From: Sphingomonas corticis
GTDB lineage: Bacteria; Pseudomonadota; Alphaproteobacteria; Sphingomonadales; Sphingomonadaceae
NCBI RefSeq assembly: GCF_012035195.1
Contig: NZ_JAAVJH010000008.1
Coordinates: 1 to 64,000 of the forward strand
Reading direction: 5' to 3'
DNA: 64,000 nucleotides
Both the position numbers and the translations under genes were made by a program. Positions 1 through 8,712 of this stretch are shown one piece after another. The stretch's first letter is position 1, and every line of letters starts with the position of its first letter. The notes beneath the pieces are model-generated. The model did not search any database, was not told the origin of the DNA, and saw only the letters and a list, made by a program, of their open reading frames with translations.

Positions 1-65
1 ATACCAGCATCCCGATCTCGCCGCCTGACACACCGCCAAGCGAGCAGCCTAGACCACCGGGATGA

Positions 66-125
66 GGGGTCCTTTTTCGACGCCGATCACCCCGCTACCG
101 GGGTCCCTTTTCCACGCCGATCCAC
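66..125. repeat. Tandem imperfect repeats, probable end of an IS21-type element
   Basis: Two direct copies of a roughly 25-bp unit, each starting GGGGTCC, running through a T tract and ending ACGCCGATC, lie at 66-90 and 100-125. From memory, repeats of this type occur in tandem at the ends of IS21-family elements of proteobacteria; this is recall, not a search. If correct, the transposase genes lie upstream of the window and the element ends near 127. No transposase gene is visible in positions 1-65. Confidence 0.5.
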
Positions 126-135
126 ACTCTATACC

Positions 136-315
136 ATGACGTCCAAACTTGCCCTCGGGGCGTCGGGCCTGGTGCTCGCAGGCGGGCTCGGGCGCTCGCC
201 AGTGTTCACCGCCACCGGCTTCGTGTTCTTCGCCATCGCCATCGCATCGACCTGCGCCTTCGCCGCCCTGCTGTGCTTGACATGCCGGCGCCGCCACGAC
301 CTTCATGCGACATGA
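136..315 (+). pseudogene. Possible 3' remnant of a membrane transporter gene
   Basis: This frame encodes about 59 residues, rich in Gly, Ala and Phe, with one or two hydrophobic segments (around LGASGLVLAGGLG and FVFFAIAIASTCAFAALL) and a basic tail. It looks like the last transmembrane helix of an MFS-type permease. Its TGA at 313-315 overlaps the ATG at 312 of the next gene, an operon-like junction that suggests the frame was once the end of a real gene. The rest would have been removed by the element ending near 127. The family is a guess; a free-standing small membrane protein is the alternative. Confidence 0.35.
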
Positions 316-1481
316 ACGGCATCAGCGCAGGCGACTTTCCTCCACGATTTCTGCGCGAAGACGGCAGGCGCACCGCGACCGCCAACGAGCGCGTGCTGCT
401 CGACCTGCTTTCCCGTCTCGGTCCCGCGAGCCGTGCCGATCTCGCCCGTTTGACCGGGCTTGCGCCGCATTCGGTCACACGCCTCGTCGAACCTCTCCTC
501 TCCCGTGGCTTGATCGCGGAAAGCGCGCCGGTTGTGCAGGGCCGCGGCAAGCCGAGTACCGCGCTGCATCTGGTCGGAAGCGCCGCCTTTTCCGTAGGCC
601 TGTCGGTCATGACCGATGCGCTGTCCCTGGTCCTGCTCGATATCGCGGGCAACGTCCTCTCCGCACGAACCGCGCGCCTCCGCGACGAGCCGTTCGATCG
701 GACGACACGTCGGATCGGAGCGATGATCGATGCCGCCATCGACGCGGCTGATCGCGATCCGCACACCTTGGTGGGCGTCGGCGTCGGGGTGACCGGCTAC
801 TTCATCGGTGACGGTGCCCGGCTCAACCCGCCGCGGCTACTCGACGGCTGGGCGCTGCTGCCGCTCGACACGCTTCTGGCCGAAGCGTTCGGACGCAAGG
901 TCTGGATCGACAACGACGGCAACGTCGCCGCGCTCGGCGAAGCGCTGCTCGGGCATGGCCGCACGGTCGCGGACTTCGCTTACCTGTATTTCTCGGCCGG
1001 CTTCGGGGGTGGGGTGATCTCGCGCGGGGGGAGCCTGCGCGGGCATCACGGCAACGCGGGCGAATTCGCCTCCATCCTGCCGGCAGGGTGGCCGCAGCCC
1101 AATCTGGAGGAATTGCGCCTGTGCCTGGCAGAGGCGGGAGAAGCGTTCGACGACATACGGTCGATGCTTGAGCGCTTCGATGCCGGCCATCCCGCGGTTG
1201 ACACATGGCTCGACCGCGTGAGTCCGTCGCTCGACCTCGTTGCCTCGGCGATCTGGGCCACGTTCGATCCGCCCATGATCGTTCTGGGCGGCCGTTTGCC
1301 GCCGTCGCTGGCGAGCCGGCTGGCAGAGCGCATCACGCTGACCAATCCGGTCCGGTGCGGCTATCAGCGGCCGGCCAGTCGCATCGTGACGTCGCGCGTT
1401 GAAGGAGACGCGGCCGCGATCGGTGCCGCGTGCCTTCCGCTGCGCGCAGCCTTCTTCGACCCTGACGAAGCGGTGCCCTGA
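312..1481 (+). CDS. ROK-family transcriptional regulator
   Basis: The protein has 389 residues. The N-terminal third contains a winged helix-turn-helix (LARLTGLAPHSVTRLVEPLL) typical of NagC/XylR-type ROK repressors, followed by the two-lobed sugar-kinase-like ROK fold with VGVGVTGYF and the signature around WIDNDGNVAALGEALLGHG. The zinc motif CxCGxxGCxE of classical ROK proteins is missing, and the usual His after the GNAGE turn is replaced (GNAGEFASILP). Sugar phosphorylation is therefore unlikely and a regulatory role is favoured. The start at 312 is chosen because it forms an ATGA overlap with the preceding frame; an in-frame ATG exists at 273. The effector sugar and target genes are not evident. 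Confidence 0.8.
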   Translation: MNGISAGDFPPRFLREDGRRTATANERVLLDLLSRLGPASRADLARLTGLAPHSVTRLVEPLLSRGLIAESAPVVQGRGKPSTALHLVGSAAFSVGLSVMTDALSLVLLDIAGNVLSARTARLRDEPFDRTTRRIGAMIDAAIDAADRDPHTLVGVGVGVTGYFIGDGARLNPPRLLDGWALLPLDTLLAEAFGRKVWIDNDGNVAALGEALLGHGRTVADFAYLYFSAGFGGGVISRGGSLRGHHGNAGEFASILPAGWPQPNLEELRLCLAEAGEAFDDIRSMLERFDAGHPAVDTWLDRVSPSLDLVASAIWATFDPPMIVLGGRLPPSLASRLAERITLTNPVRCGYQRPASRIVTSRVEGDAAAIGAACLPLRAAFFDPDEAVP

Positions 1482-2321
1482 TCATCTGTTCGCCACGTCC
1501 GGTCGCGCGGCCTGCGCCAGCGCCGCGTCGATCAGCGAAGGGAGGCGTTCGGCGATGATGTCCTGATCGATCTGGTAGGATGCCGATGTCGCGGTCGCGG
1601 GAATGTGCTGGTCAATGCGAATGAGATGGTAGCCTTCATCGCCCCTCACGGGCGAAGTGACGAAACCTTCCTTGCGCCCTCGAACGGCGTCGAGGAAGGG
1701 CCGGGCCATGTAGGCGCCCAGCAGGACCGAAAGTTCCCCGCCCTGCGCAGCGGTAGCGGTGTCGTCAGAATATTGGCTGGCGAGCGCCTCGAACTGTTCA
1801 CCACTGGCCAGTCTGGCTTTGATTTCTTCTGCGATCGTGCGTGCCTGTCCGTCCGACCGGTTCGAACCATCCCTCGCGCCGTTCGTGGCGATGTAGATAT
1901 GCCGCAGTCGATATTGATCGTAACGACCGGGATGCGACGCGAGGTAAGCTTCCCGCGCAGTGTCGGAAATGGTGATCTGACGCTCCAGGTCCAGCCGTGC
2001 AAGTTCAGCAAGCGCTGCGTCGTCCAGCGCATTTCGCAAGCGCGTGTACCGCACGTCATCATCCAGGCTCCGGCTGCGCGCCAACTTCGCGATCCGACGG
2101 ATCGCCCGCGCCTGCGACAGTTGGTCGGCAGTAACGACGGCGGTGCCGGCGTCCGGGTCCTTCAGCAGCCAGGTCCAGGGCACCTTGGCTCGCACCAGCC
2201 GCGCCACGTCGGCGGTCTCTACGGGAAGCGGCTCGGACGACGCCCGTTCCTGGCCAACGGCCATTCCACTCGCTCCCATGAGACAGCACAGCACGCCCGC
2301 GAGGAACATCTTCATGAACAT
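1482..2321 (-). CDS. Secreted parvulin-type peptidyl-prolyl cis-trans isomerase
   Basis: This is a periplasmic foldase of the PpiC/SurA class. The 279-residue product begins with a signal peptide (MFMKMFLAGVLCCLMGASG). A helical, SurA-like N-terminal region follows, then a parvulin domain with the hallmark pattern: RHIYIAT, a stretch EEIKARLASGEQFEALASQYSDD, GGELSVLLGAYMARPF and GYHLIRID. The start at 2321 has GGTGAAG five bases upstream; an in-frame ATG at 2357 lacks such a site. The stop codon directly abuts that of the ROK gene, with no room for a terminator. Neighbours do not suggest a dedicated client protein. Confidence 0.82.
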   Translation of the reverse strand: MFMKMFLAGVLCCLMGASGMAVGQERASSEPLPVETADVARLVRAKVPWTWLLKDPDAGTAVVTADQLSQARAIRRIAKLARSRSLDDDVRYTRLRNALDDAALAELARLDLERQITISDTAREAYLASHPGRYDQYRLRHIYIATNGARDGSNRSDGQARTIAEEIKARLASGEQFEALASQYSDDTATAAQGGELSVLLGAYMARPFLDAVRGRKEGFVTSPVRGDEGYHLIRIDQHIPATATSASYQIDQDIIAERLPSLIDAALAQAARPDVANR

Positions 2322-2399
2322 CGACTTCACCGGCTCACATCCTGAAAGGCCGGTCATCCTGACGGATGACCGGCCCGGTTGTCGGAAAGGCGCGCCCCG

Positions 2400-3434
2400 T
2401 CAACGCGGCGTGGTAGGGGTGATGAAATATCCCTTGGGATGCCGCTGCCGCAGGCCCTTCCGATCGAGGAAACGGACCGCCGTGTCGGGATCGTCGGTCG
2501 TGATGAGGCCGAAGCGTTGCTGCGTGATGTAGTTCAGATCCCCGCGGAGATCCGCCGTGTCGCGGCTGGTCCCACCGGGAAATCTGTAAGTGTAGTACAG
2601 GTCGGAAAGCTTGTAGCAGCAGGCGCCGGTATTCTTGTAGAATTCACCCAAGCGCGGACCGTCGGGTATGGCCTGAAAAACACCGACACGGTCGCCCGAT
2701 GCTAGGGAGTTTGCCACTTCAGGCGAAAGAAGACCTCGCGGCTGCTTCATGTTGATCTCAAGAGTATTCACCTGCATCGACCAGCCGAGAACGGACTCCG
2801 CCACGTTCGTCACGCCCAGCATGTTCGTCGTGAAGACGGGGATCGGGCTCATGTTCGACGAATCACGAAAGAACGCTCCCGGAGTAGGATAGAGGGTGGC
2901 GTTGACCTTAGCCGCGACGATGGTCTTACCATATCCCGCCATTCGTTGGTGGACATGAGCATCGACCGCGCGAACCGCGTCGGTGGTCTTGATATCGAAA
3001 ACCAATGGGGCGTAGGTGCCGGCGATCCCCTCCACCCACTTGCGAAGCACGTCGTCCACCCTGGGCACCCGCTCCCGCGTGAGCCGGGAACGGTCCGGCG
3101 TCAGGAGGAACAACTGGCCGATCACGCTTGAATCCAGGCTGCTGACCGCGGGGTTCTGCCCGACGTTGCGGATCGGATCGTATTTGTCCCCGCGGGCGAC
3201 CTGCCAGATGTTCGTGGTCCGGCCGAGATTGAAGTCGTGCATCAGCACCGGCTCGCCGTTCCTCGTCATCTTCACGTCGAGTTCGATGCCGTCGGCGCAG
3301 TTCACCGACGCGGCGTCGATCGCCCAATGGGAATTCTCCGGCAGATCCGCCGTCCTCGCGAACCGGCCCCACCAGCCGCGATGGGCCAACACCATCGTAT
3401 CCGGATCGCGATCGTTGCCCAGGATCGTCCTCAT
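2400..3434 (-). CDS. Glycerophosphodiester phosphodiesterase, separated from its signal peptide by a stop codon
   Basis: The enzyme hydrolyses glycerophosphodiesters to sn-glycerol 3-phosphate and an alcohol. The GDPD signature is intact: LAHRGWWG with ENS downstream, then GIELDVKMTRNGEPVLMHD, giving the His/Glu/Asp/His catalytic and metal site. From the ATG at 3434 the product has 344 residues and no export signal. In the same frame, two codons further upstream, an in-frame TGA (3443-3441) separates it from a good signal peptide that has its own ribosome site. The ancestral protein was almost certainly secreted, so this gene is probably inactivated or makes only a cytoplasmic form by internal initiation. 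Confidence 0.75.
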   Translation of the reverse strand: MRTILGNDRDPDTMVLAHRGWWGRFARTADLPENSHWAIDAASVNCADGIELDVKMTRNGEPVLMHDFNLGRTTNIWQVARGDKYDPIRNVGQNPAVSSLDSSVIGQLFLLTPDRSRLTRERVPRVDDVLRKWVEGIAGTYAPLVFDIKTTDAVRAVDAHVHQRMAGYGKTIVAAKVNATLYPTPGAFFRDSSNMSPIPVFTTNMLGVTNVAESVLGWSMQVNTLEINMKQPRGLLSPEVANSLASGDRVGVFQAIPDGPRLGEFYKNTGACCYKLSDLYYTYRFPGGTSRDTADLRGDLNYITQQRFGLITTDDPDTAVRFLDRKGLRQRHPKGYFITPTTPR

Positions 3435-3440
3435 CCGCTC

Positions 3441-3554
3441 TCAGGCCAGCTGACACAGCCCCTGTGCGCTGGCGGCGGCCGGCGCCATGAGCAGCATCGT
3501 CGCCAAACCCGTGACGCAAAGCCGCTGGATGCGTGTAGGTCCCGAAAGGTACAT
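3441..3554 (-). pseudogene. Detached signal-peptide segment of the GDPD gene
   Basis: An ATG at 3554, preceded by a purine-rich ribosome site (GGGGAGCAGGAA), starts a 37-residue frame with a classical Sec signal: Arg in the n-region, hydrophobic LCVTGLATMLLMAP, and an ASA-Q cleavage site. It stops at a TGA (3443-3441) exactly in frame with the GDPD body. A CGA-to-TGA or CAG-to-TGA type change would explain this. The whole unit 3554-2400 reads as one secreted enzyme if the stop is ignored. Sequencing error cannot be excluded. Confidence 0.7.
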
Positions 3555-3737
3555 TTCCTGCTCCCCTGCCCGCCCGCCTACTCCAGCATTGTGGCGTAGC
3601 GCTGGGCAATGGCTTGAACGAGGACGATTCGTCGCCCTCGCGCATTCCCTATGCCAGCGGCATGACGCGCTGTCGTCACATTTAAGTACCTTTAGTGACA
3701 TATTGCGTTGGTACATGAGGAAGGAGGGAGTAGCATC

Positions 3738-4232
3738 ATGACGCCATCGCCTATGCCGACGCCTGCCCTGAAAATGTTGGCTGCGGGCCTCTTGGCGGTA
3801 ATAATGCTCGGGATTGCAGCGATGTGGTCGAGTTCCCGTAGCGATCAGTCCGGCCCCCGTGCCGCGAGCGGATCCGTCCGCATCGTGGCTGCGGGGAGCG
3901 ACATGATCGACGAAAGAAAAGCTCTGCCCCCTGCGTTGCCTACCGCGATGCCGGACGGTGATCCTGCGTTAGCGCTGCAGACGCTTGTAGCTTCCTCCTT
4001 TCCGGGATTGAGCAACGTCGCGACGCGGTGCTCCCAACAGGCGTGCGCGATTGAAGCGACTGCGACGGTGCCGGCAGGCGGGCAAGATCTCGCGGATTAC
4101 GAAAAGATGATCCGGCTCGATATCCCTGCCATCTTACAGCAGCGCGGCCATGCGCTCACTGAGCAGCCGCAAGTCGAGGAGATTGGGGACAGAAGCGTAC
4201 GGATCATATTGCATGCAAGCGGTGGCAGATAA
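3738..4232 (+). CDS. Hypothetical membrane-anchored protein
   Basis: I do not recognise this 164-residue protein. It has one N-terminal transmembrane segment (MLAAGLLAVIMLGIAAMW) and a soluble region of about 130 residues predicted to lie outside the membrane, including two Cys (around TRCSQQACAIEA) spaced so that a disulfide is possible. The ATG at 3738 is chosen because AAGGAGGG lies at 3721-3728, an excellent ribosome site; an upstream in-frame GTG at 3708 has none. It is divergent from the GDPD unit, sharing a 183-bp intergenic region that probably contains both promoters. Confidence 0.65.
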   Translation: MTPSPMPTPALKMLAAGLLAVIMLGIAAMWSSSRSDQSGPRAASGSVRIVAAGSDMIDERKALPPALPTAMPDGDPALALQTLVASSFPGLSNVATRCSQQACAIEATATVPAGGQDLADYEKMIRLDIPAILQQRGHALTEQPQVEEIGDRSVRIILHASGGR

Positions 4233-4349
4233 GCGATCCGCCCGGATCGAGCACTGAGGTTCCTATGCTACGACAGCCTGTCGAGGCACCTTACCCGCGG
4301 TTCGTCTGCACAGGCTCGCGGCATGGATAAGGGGATTGCCGCTGATGGA

Positions 4350-4616
4350 TCACGCCGCTGCGAGTAGCGGCTGGTCGAAGTGTATCTGGTCAGGGATGCG
4401 AGCGCCAAGCGTGGAATGCGGCCTGACGGCATTGCAGAACGCCATGTCGCGGTCGATGCCGGCGCGCGCTTCGGGGATCGACGCGTAGGCGTTGAGGTAT
4501 ACCTCCTCATATTTCACCAAGCGGCAGAGGCGCTCCACAAGCACGGCGTCACGCCAGCACTCCTTGCCGTCCATGCTGATGGCGATTTGCTCACGGTGGA
4601 GGACGGCAGTGAACGC
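4350..4616 (-). pseudogene. IS3-family transposase OrfB fragment (C-terminal end)
   Basis: About 88 residues match the end of the IS3-group integrase core: AFTAVLHREQIAISMDGK, VERLCRLVKYEEVYLNAY, and a closing RPHSTLGARIPDQIHF. The first half of OrfB and all of OrfA are absent, and conserved positions are eroded (ECWRDAV where families have a DN near a FVERL). It is therefore a dead insertion-sequence relic. It abuts the ruined BCCT gene on the opposite strand, which suggests that the insertion or a later deletion through it destroyed that gene. Confidence 0.78.
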
Positions 4617-4699
4617 TGGGCGCAAGGGGGGCGGGCGATCAGCAAGAGGATCAAGGCGGCGATCGCCAGGTTGGCAGCGCTCCTGCGCGCCCGCGATGA

Positions 4700-5306
4700 G
4701 GACGAGCACGGCGGCGCTGGTGCGACACGCTGGCATCCGGCGGGGCCGACCACACGCCGCGCTGGCAGCGCATGTACTGCTGCATTCTGCTGGGGTTCAC
4801 CGCGACGCTGTTGCTGGCGTTCGGGCTGGTCCGGCAGACCAGCGCCGACCCGGCCGGCGTGATGCCTTCGGGTGAGGGGCCGTCGGTCGGCGAACGCGTC
4901 AAGCGGCTGCTGGTCCCGGTGTGCCGCGCAGATATCGTGCAACAGATCGCCCGCAACGGCGAACCGGCGCTGCAATCGGTGCAGCACGCGATGGAGCAGG
5001 AGGGCTGGACCGCGAGCAGGCTGGACAGCGACGAAGGGGCGATCTCACTCGCCATCACGGCGCCCGGCCTTCTCCCCTTCGTCTATCGCCTGGCGCCCCG
5101 ATCGCGGCCGTTGGCGGCCTATATCGCGCGGGAGGCGCCCGAAGGCCGCCGCAGCCTGGCATGGTTGCTCGCCGCGCAGGTGGAGGGAGAAGGGCTTTCG
5201 CGACCTGACCGGCTTCACCGTCGCGCAGATCGCCAACGACGTGCTCGAGCGCTGGCGTCTCGGTGACGCGAAGGCGGCGCGTGCGGGCGCGGCCCCGGAC
5301 GGATGA
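4700..5306 (+). pseudogene. 3' remnant of a BCCT-family (BetT-like) choline/betaine transporter
   Basis: Pieces of the end of a BCCT transporter are readable. DTLASGGADHTPRWQR corresponds to the end of the membrane domain, FVYRLAPRSRPLAAY to the cytosolic C-terminal domain found in BetT-type members, and DLTGFTVAQIANDVLERW to the final motif. The first two are in the frame of 4772-5190; the last is in a different frame, so there is at least one frameshift near 5190. Upstream membrane helices are missing and the IS3 relic sits where they should be. The helices after WQR also look shortened, consistent with an internal deletion. Confidence 0.62.
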
Positions 5307-5551
5307 ACGGGCAAGCGGGGTTGTGAACGCGCCGGCCGTCTGCGATATGACGCCCCGGGTGTTCGCGACAGGCTGTGCGGGCAGGTTCTAACGTTGGTCG
5401 GGCCGCCAACGCGTGAACGCTTGCGCCTGGAGCATCGGCTTGCCTGTGCCGCCCCCCTTCGTCCGTCATCGCCCGCGCCGCCCGGGCGCCCCGCGTTCGG
5501 CCGGGGAGTGCCGGCGTCATCGAACCCGGACCTTGGGCTAGGATAGCAGGC

Positions 5552-8362
5552 GTGTCGTTGCTGGCCTTGATCCTCCTGCCGTTCCTCACGGCTATCGTGT
5601 TGATGGCGGTGCGGCGGGCGTCGCGCGGCGTGCACATGGCGATCGCCGCGATCGGCAGCGCGGGTGGGCTCGGCGTCCTGCTGTCGCAGGCGAGCGCCGT
5701 GCTGTCGGGTCATATTCCCCGGACGACCGTCGCCTGGCTGCCGACCCTCGGCCTGGACTTCAGCCTGTGGCTCGATCCGCTGGCGCTGCTGTTCGCCGGA
5801 CTGATCCTGGGCATCGGGCTGCTCGTCGTCGTGTATGCGCAGGGCTACCTCGCCAAGGACGAGTCGACGGCGCGGTTCCTGTCCTTCCTGATGCTGTTCC
5901 AGGGGGCGATGGTCGGCATCGCCTTGTCCAGCAACGTGCTGCTGATGCTGGTATTCTGGGAACTGACCAGCCTTGCCTCCTTCCTGCTGATCGGTTTCTG
6001 GCGCGATCGCGCGGAGGCGCGGCAGGGGGCACGGATGGCGCTGAGCATCACCGGTGGCGGCGGGCTTGCGCTGATCGCGGGAATGCTGCTGCTGGGCAAG
6101 GCGGCGGGCAGTTACGATCTGGTCACCATCCTGTCGCGCGGCGACCTCGTCCAGGCGTCGCCGCTGTACCCGGCGATCCTGGTCCTGATCCTGGCCGGCG
6201 CCTTCACCAAGTCGGCGCAATTCCCGTTCCACTTCTGGCTGCCGCACGCCATGGCCGCCCCCACCCCGGTCAGCGCCTATCTTCATTCGGCGACGATGGT
6301 GAAGGCGGGCGTATTCCTGCTCGCTCGGCTGTGGCCTGTGCTGGCGGGCACCGACTGGTGGTTCGGCATCGTGGCGCCGGTCGGGCTGGTGACGATGCTG
6401 TTCGGCGCCGGCGTTGCGCTGTTCCGCCACGACCTGAAGGCGATCCTCGCCTATTCGACGATCAGCCAATTGGGGCTCATGGTGATGCTGCTCGGCTTCG
6501 GCACGGGCGCAGCGGTGGCGGCGGCGATCTTCCACATCATGAACCATGCCGCGTTCAAGGCGGCGCTGTTCATGCACGCCGGCATCGTCAACCATGAGAC
6601 CGGCACGCGCGACATCCGGCGGCTGGGCGGGCTGGCGGCGATCATGCCGCTGACCGCGACGCTGGGTGTGCTGGCCGCCGCGGCCATGGCCGGCCTGCCG
6701 CCGCTGGGCGGGTTCATCTCGAAGGAGATGATGCTGGAGCGGAGCGCCGAAACGGCGTGGGCGGGGCGCGCGCTGCTGGTGCCTGTGCTGGCGACGATCG
6801 CGGCGATGCTGTCGGCGGGCTATTCGCTACGCTACGCGGTGGCGCTGCATCTCGGTGCGCGCAAGACCGGAGAGGTCGCCACACCGCACGATCCCGGCGC
6901 GATCCTTCTCGGCCCGCCGGCGGTCCTGGTCGGCTTCGCGCTCGCGCTCGGCCTGTTGCCGATGACGCTCGCGGCGCCGCTGGTCGCGGCGGCTAGCGAA
7001 GCGGTGACGGGCGACGGGCGGCCGGACCTGCACCTGGCGCTGTGGCACGGTATCAATCCGGCGTTGGCGATGAGCCTGGGCGCGGTCGCGATCGCCATCC
7101 TGCTGTTGTGGCGCTACCCCGCCCTCGAGCGTGCCGTCGCCCGCCTGCCGTCGCCCGACGCCAAGCATCTGTTCGACGGCGGCATGACGGCGATCGTGGA
7201 GGGGCTGCGTCGGCTGTCGGACCTGCTCCACGTCGCGTCGCTGCAACGCTACCTGGCGGTCCTGTTCGTCGTCGTCATGACGCTGGGAATGGAGGCGGGG
7301 TGGCGCTTCGGCGTTGCTGCGGGATCGCGGCCGACGACGCCCGCCTCGCCGGTGGCGGTTGTCGCTTGGGCGGTGATGGTCGTCGCCACGGGCGCGGTGC
7401 TGGCGGCCGACCGGCGCCGGTATCTCGCGCTGATCTTCATCAGCGTCATCGGCCTCGTCATGGCGCTCGCCTTCGTTCACCTTTCCGCGCCGGACCTCGC
7501 GCTGACCCAGATCGCGGTGGAGGTCGTGACGATCCTGCTGATGCTGCTGGCGCTTCACCTGCTCCCCGGCCGTCCGCCCCGCCTGTCGGGTGCGACGCGC
7601 CGCCTGCGGGACGGTGCCATCGCGGTGGCCGGCGGGGCCGGCACCGGATGGCTCGCCTGGACGATCATGACCCGCCCGGAGCGCGAGGGCGTGTCGCGCT
7701 TCCATTGGGAGAACAGCTATGCCGGCGGGGGCGGCACCAACGTCGTCAACGTGACGCTGGTGGACTTCCGCGCGTTCGATACGCTGGGCGAGATCATCGT
7801 GCTGGGGATCGCCGGCCTCGCCATTTACGCGCTGCTCCAACCGGCGGCGCGCGGCGTGGCCGGCCGGCGGCTGCGCGCTTGGCGATCGGACGACCGGCAT
7901 TCGCCCGAGCGGCACCCGATGATGTTCGTGATGGCGACCCGGCTGCTGTTGCCGCTGGCGCTGCTGGTGGGCAGCTACATCTTCCTGCGCGGGCACAACC
8001 AGCCCGGCGGCGGGTTCATCGCCGCGCTGGTATTCTCGATCGCCATCCTGCTGCAATATCTCGCCTCCGGCTTCGACTGGACCGACGAGCGGCGAAAGTT
8101 CGGGGAACATGGCCTGATCGGCGCGGGGGTGCTGATCGCCGTCGCGACGGGGGCGGGGGCGCTGCTGTTCGGCGCGCCGTTCCTGTCGAGCAGCTTCGAC
8201 CATTTCCACCTGCCGCTGATCGGCGAATTCGAGCTGGCGACGGCAATGCTGTTCGACCTGGGCGTCGCCTGCGTCGTGGTGGGGGCGGTGATGATGGCGC
8301 TGGCGCAGCTGGCGCATGTCGCACAGCGTGCCGCCCGGCACGACGAGGAGGACGCGGCATGA
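5552..8362 (+). CDS. mrpA: Mrp Na+(K+)/H+ antiporter, fused subunits A and B
   Basis: This is the largest subunit of the multi-protein Mrp/Mnh/Pha cation/proton antiporter in the inner membrane, which supports sodium or potassium efflux and pH homeostasis. The 936-residue protein has the NuoL/ND5-like proton-channel module (residues about 1-500), the MrpA C-terminal helices (about 580-760), and after about residue 785 an MrpB domain (MMFVMATRLLLPLALLVGSY, GHNQPGGGFIAALVFSIAIL). The A-B fusion is typical of alphaproteobacterial group-2 systems, and no separate mrpB is present. It starts at GTG 5552 after a weak AGGA. Its stop overlaps mrpC by four bases, first of a run of such overlaps. Confidence 0.93.
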   Translation: MSLLALILLPFLTAIVLMAVRRASRGVHMAIAAIGSAGGLGVLLSQASAVLSGHIPRTTVAWLPTLGLDFSLWLDPLALLFAGLILGIGLLVVVYAQGYLAKDESTARFLSFLMLFQGAMVGIALSSNVLLMLVFWELTSLASFLLIGFWRDRAEARQGARMALSITGGGGLALIAGMLLLGKAAGSYDLVTILSRGDLVQASPLYPAILVLILAGAFTKSAQFPFHFWLPHAMAAPTPVSAYLHSATMVKAGVFLLARLWPVLAGTDWWFGIVAPVGLVTMLFGAGVALFRHDLKAILAYSTISQLGLMVMLLGFGTGAAVAAAIFHIMNHAAFKAALFMHAGIVNHETGTRDIRRLGGLAAIMPLTATLGVLAAAAMAGLPPLGGFISKEMMLERSAETAWAGRALLVPVLATIAAMLSAGYSLRYAVALHLGARKTGEVATPHDPGAILLGPPAVLVGFALALGLLPMTLAAPLVAAASEAVTGDGRPDLHLALWHGINPALAMSLGAVAIAILLLWRYPALERAVARLPSPDAKHLFDGGMTAIVEGLRRLSDLLHVASLQRYLAVLFVVVMTLGMEAGWRFGVAAGSRPTTPASPVAVVAWAVMVVATGAVLAADRRRYLALIFISVIGLVMALAFVHLSAPDLALTQIAVEVVTILLMLLALHLLPGRPPRLSGATRRLRDGAIAVAGGAGTGWLAWTIMTRPEREGVSRFHWENSYAGGGGTNVVNVTLVDFRAFDTLGEIIVLGIAGLAIYALLQPAARGVAGRRLRAWRSDDRHSPERHPMMFVMATRLLLPLALLVGSYIFLRGHNQPGGGFIAALVFSIAILLQYLASGFDWTDERRKFGEHGLIGAGVLIAVATGAGALLFGAPFLSSSFDHFHLPLIGEFELATAMLFDLGVACVVVGAVMMALAQLAHVAQRAARHDEEDAA

Positions 8363-8712
8363 GCCTGGAATTCCTCGTCGCCTCCGCCATCGCGACGCTG
8401 GTGGCGGGCGGCATCTATCTCGCGCTTCGGGCACGCACGTTCCAGGTGGTGCTGGGGCTGACGCTGCTGTCCTATGCGGTCAACCTGTTCCTTTTCGCGG
8501 TCGGCCGGTTGGTCGTCGATCGCCCGCCGCTGTGGTCGAAGGACGTGACGCACCATGCCGATCCGCTGCCCCAGGCGCTGGTCCTGACCGCGATCGTCAT
8601 TACCTTCGGCATGACCGCGCTGACCGTCATCCTGTCGCTGCGCAGTTTTCTGGAGAGCGGGTCGGACCAGGTCGACGGCCGGGCCGGACGCGACGGGGAC
8701 GAGGCCGCATGA
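8359..8712 (+). CDS. mrpC: Mrp antiporter subunit C
   Basis: The protein has 117 residues and is homologous to NuoK. Three hydrophobic helices are visible (FLVASAIATLVAGGIYLAL, FQVVLGLTLLSYAVNLFLFA, and DPLPQALVLTAIVITFGMTA, the last containing the conserved DPLPQALVLTAIVI block). The ATG overlaps the mrpA stop and its own stop overlaps the mrpD start, so translation is probably coupled. It forms part of the Mrp membrane core with A and D. Confidence 0.92.
   Translation: MSLEFLVASAIATLVAGGIYLALRARTFQVVLGLTLLSYAVNLFLFAVGRLVVDRPPLWSKDVTHHADPLPQALVLTAIVITFGMTALTVILSLRSFLESGSDQVDGRAGRDGDEAA

Noticed and set aside
3441..3443. TGA in the GDPD gene as selenocysteine
   Set aside because: I see no SECIS-like hairpin directly after it, and the position is a linker after a signal peptide where Cys/Sec would have no known role.
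5045..6595. Long minus-strand open frame opposite mrpA (516 codons)
   Set aside because: It is rich in Arg, Gln and His with no domain pattern, and is explained by high GC codon bias on the complementary strand of mrpA.
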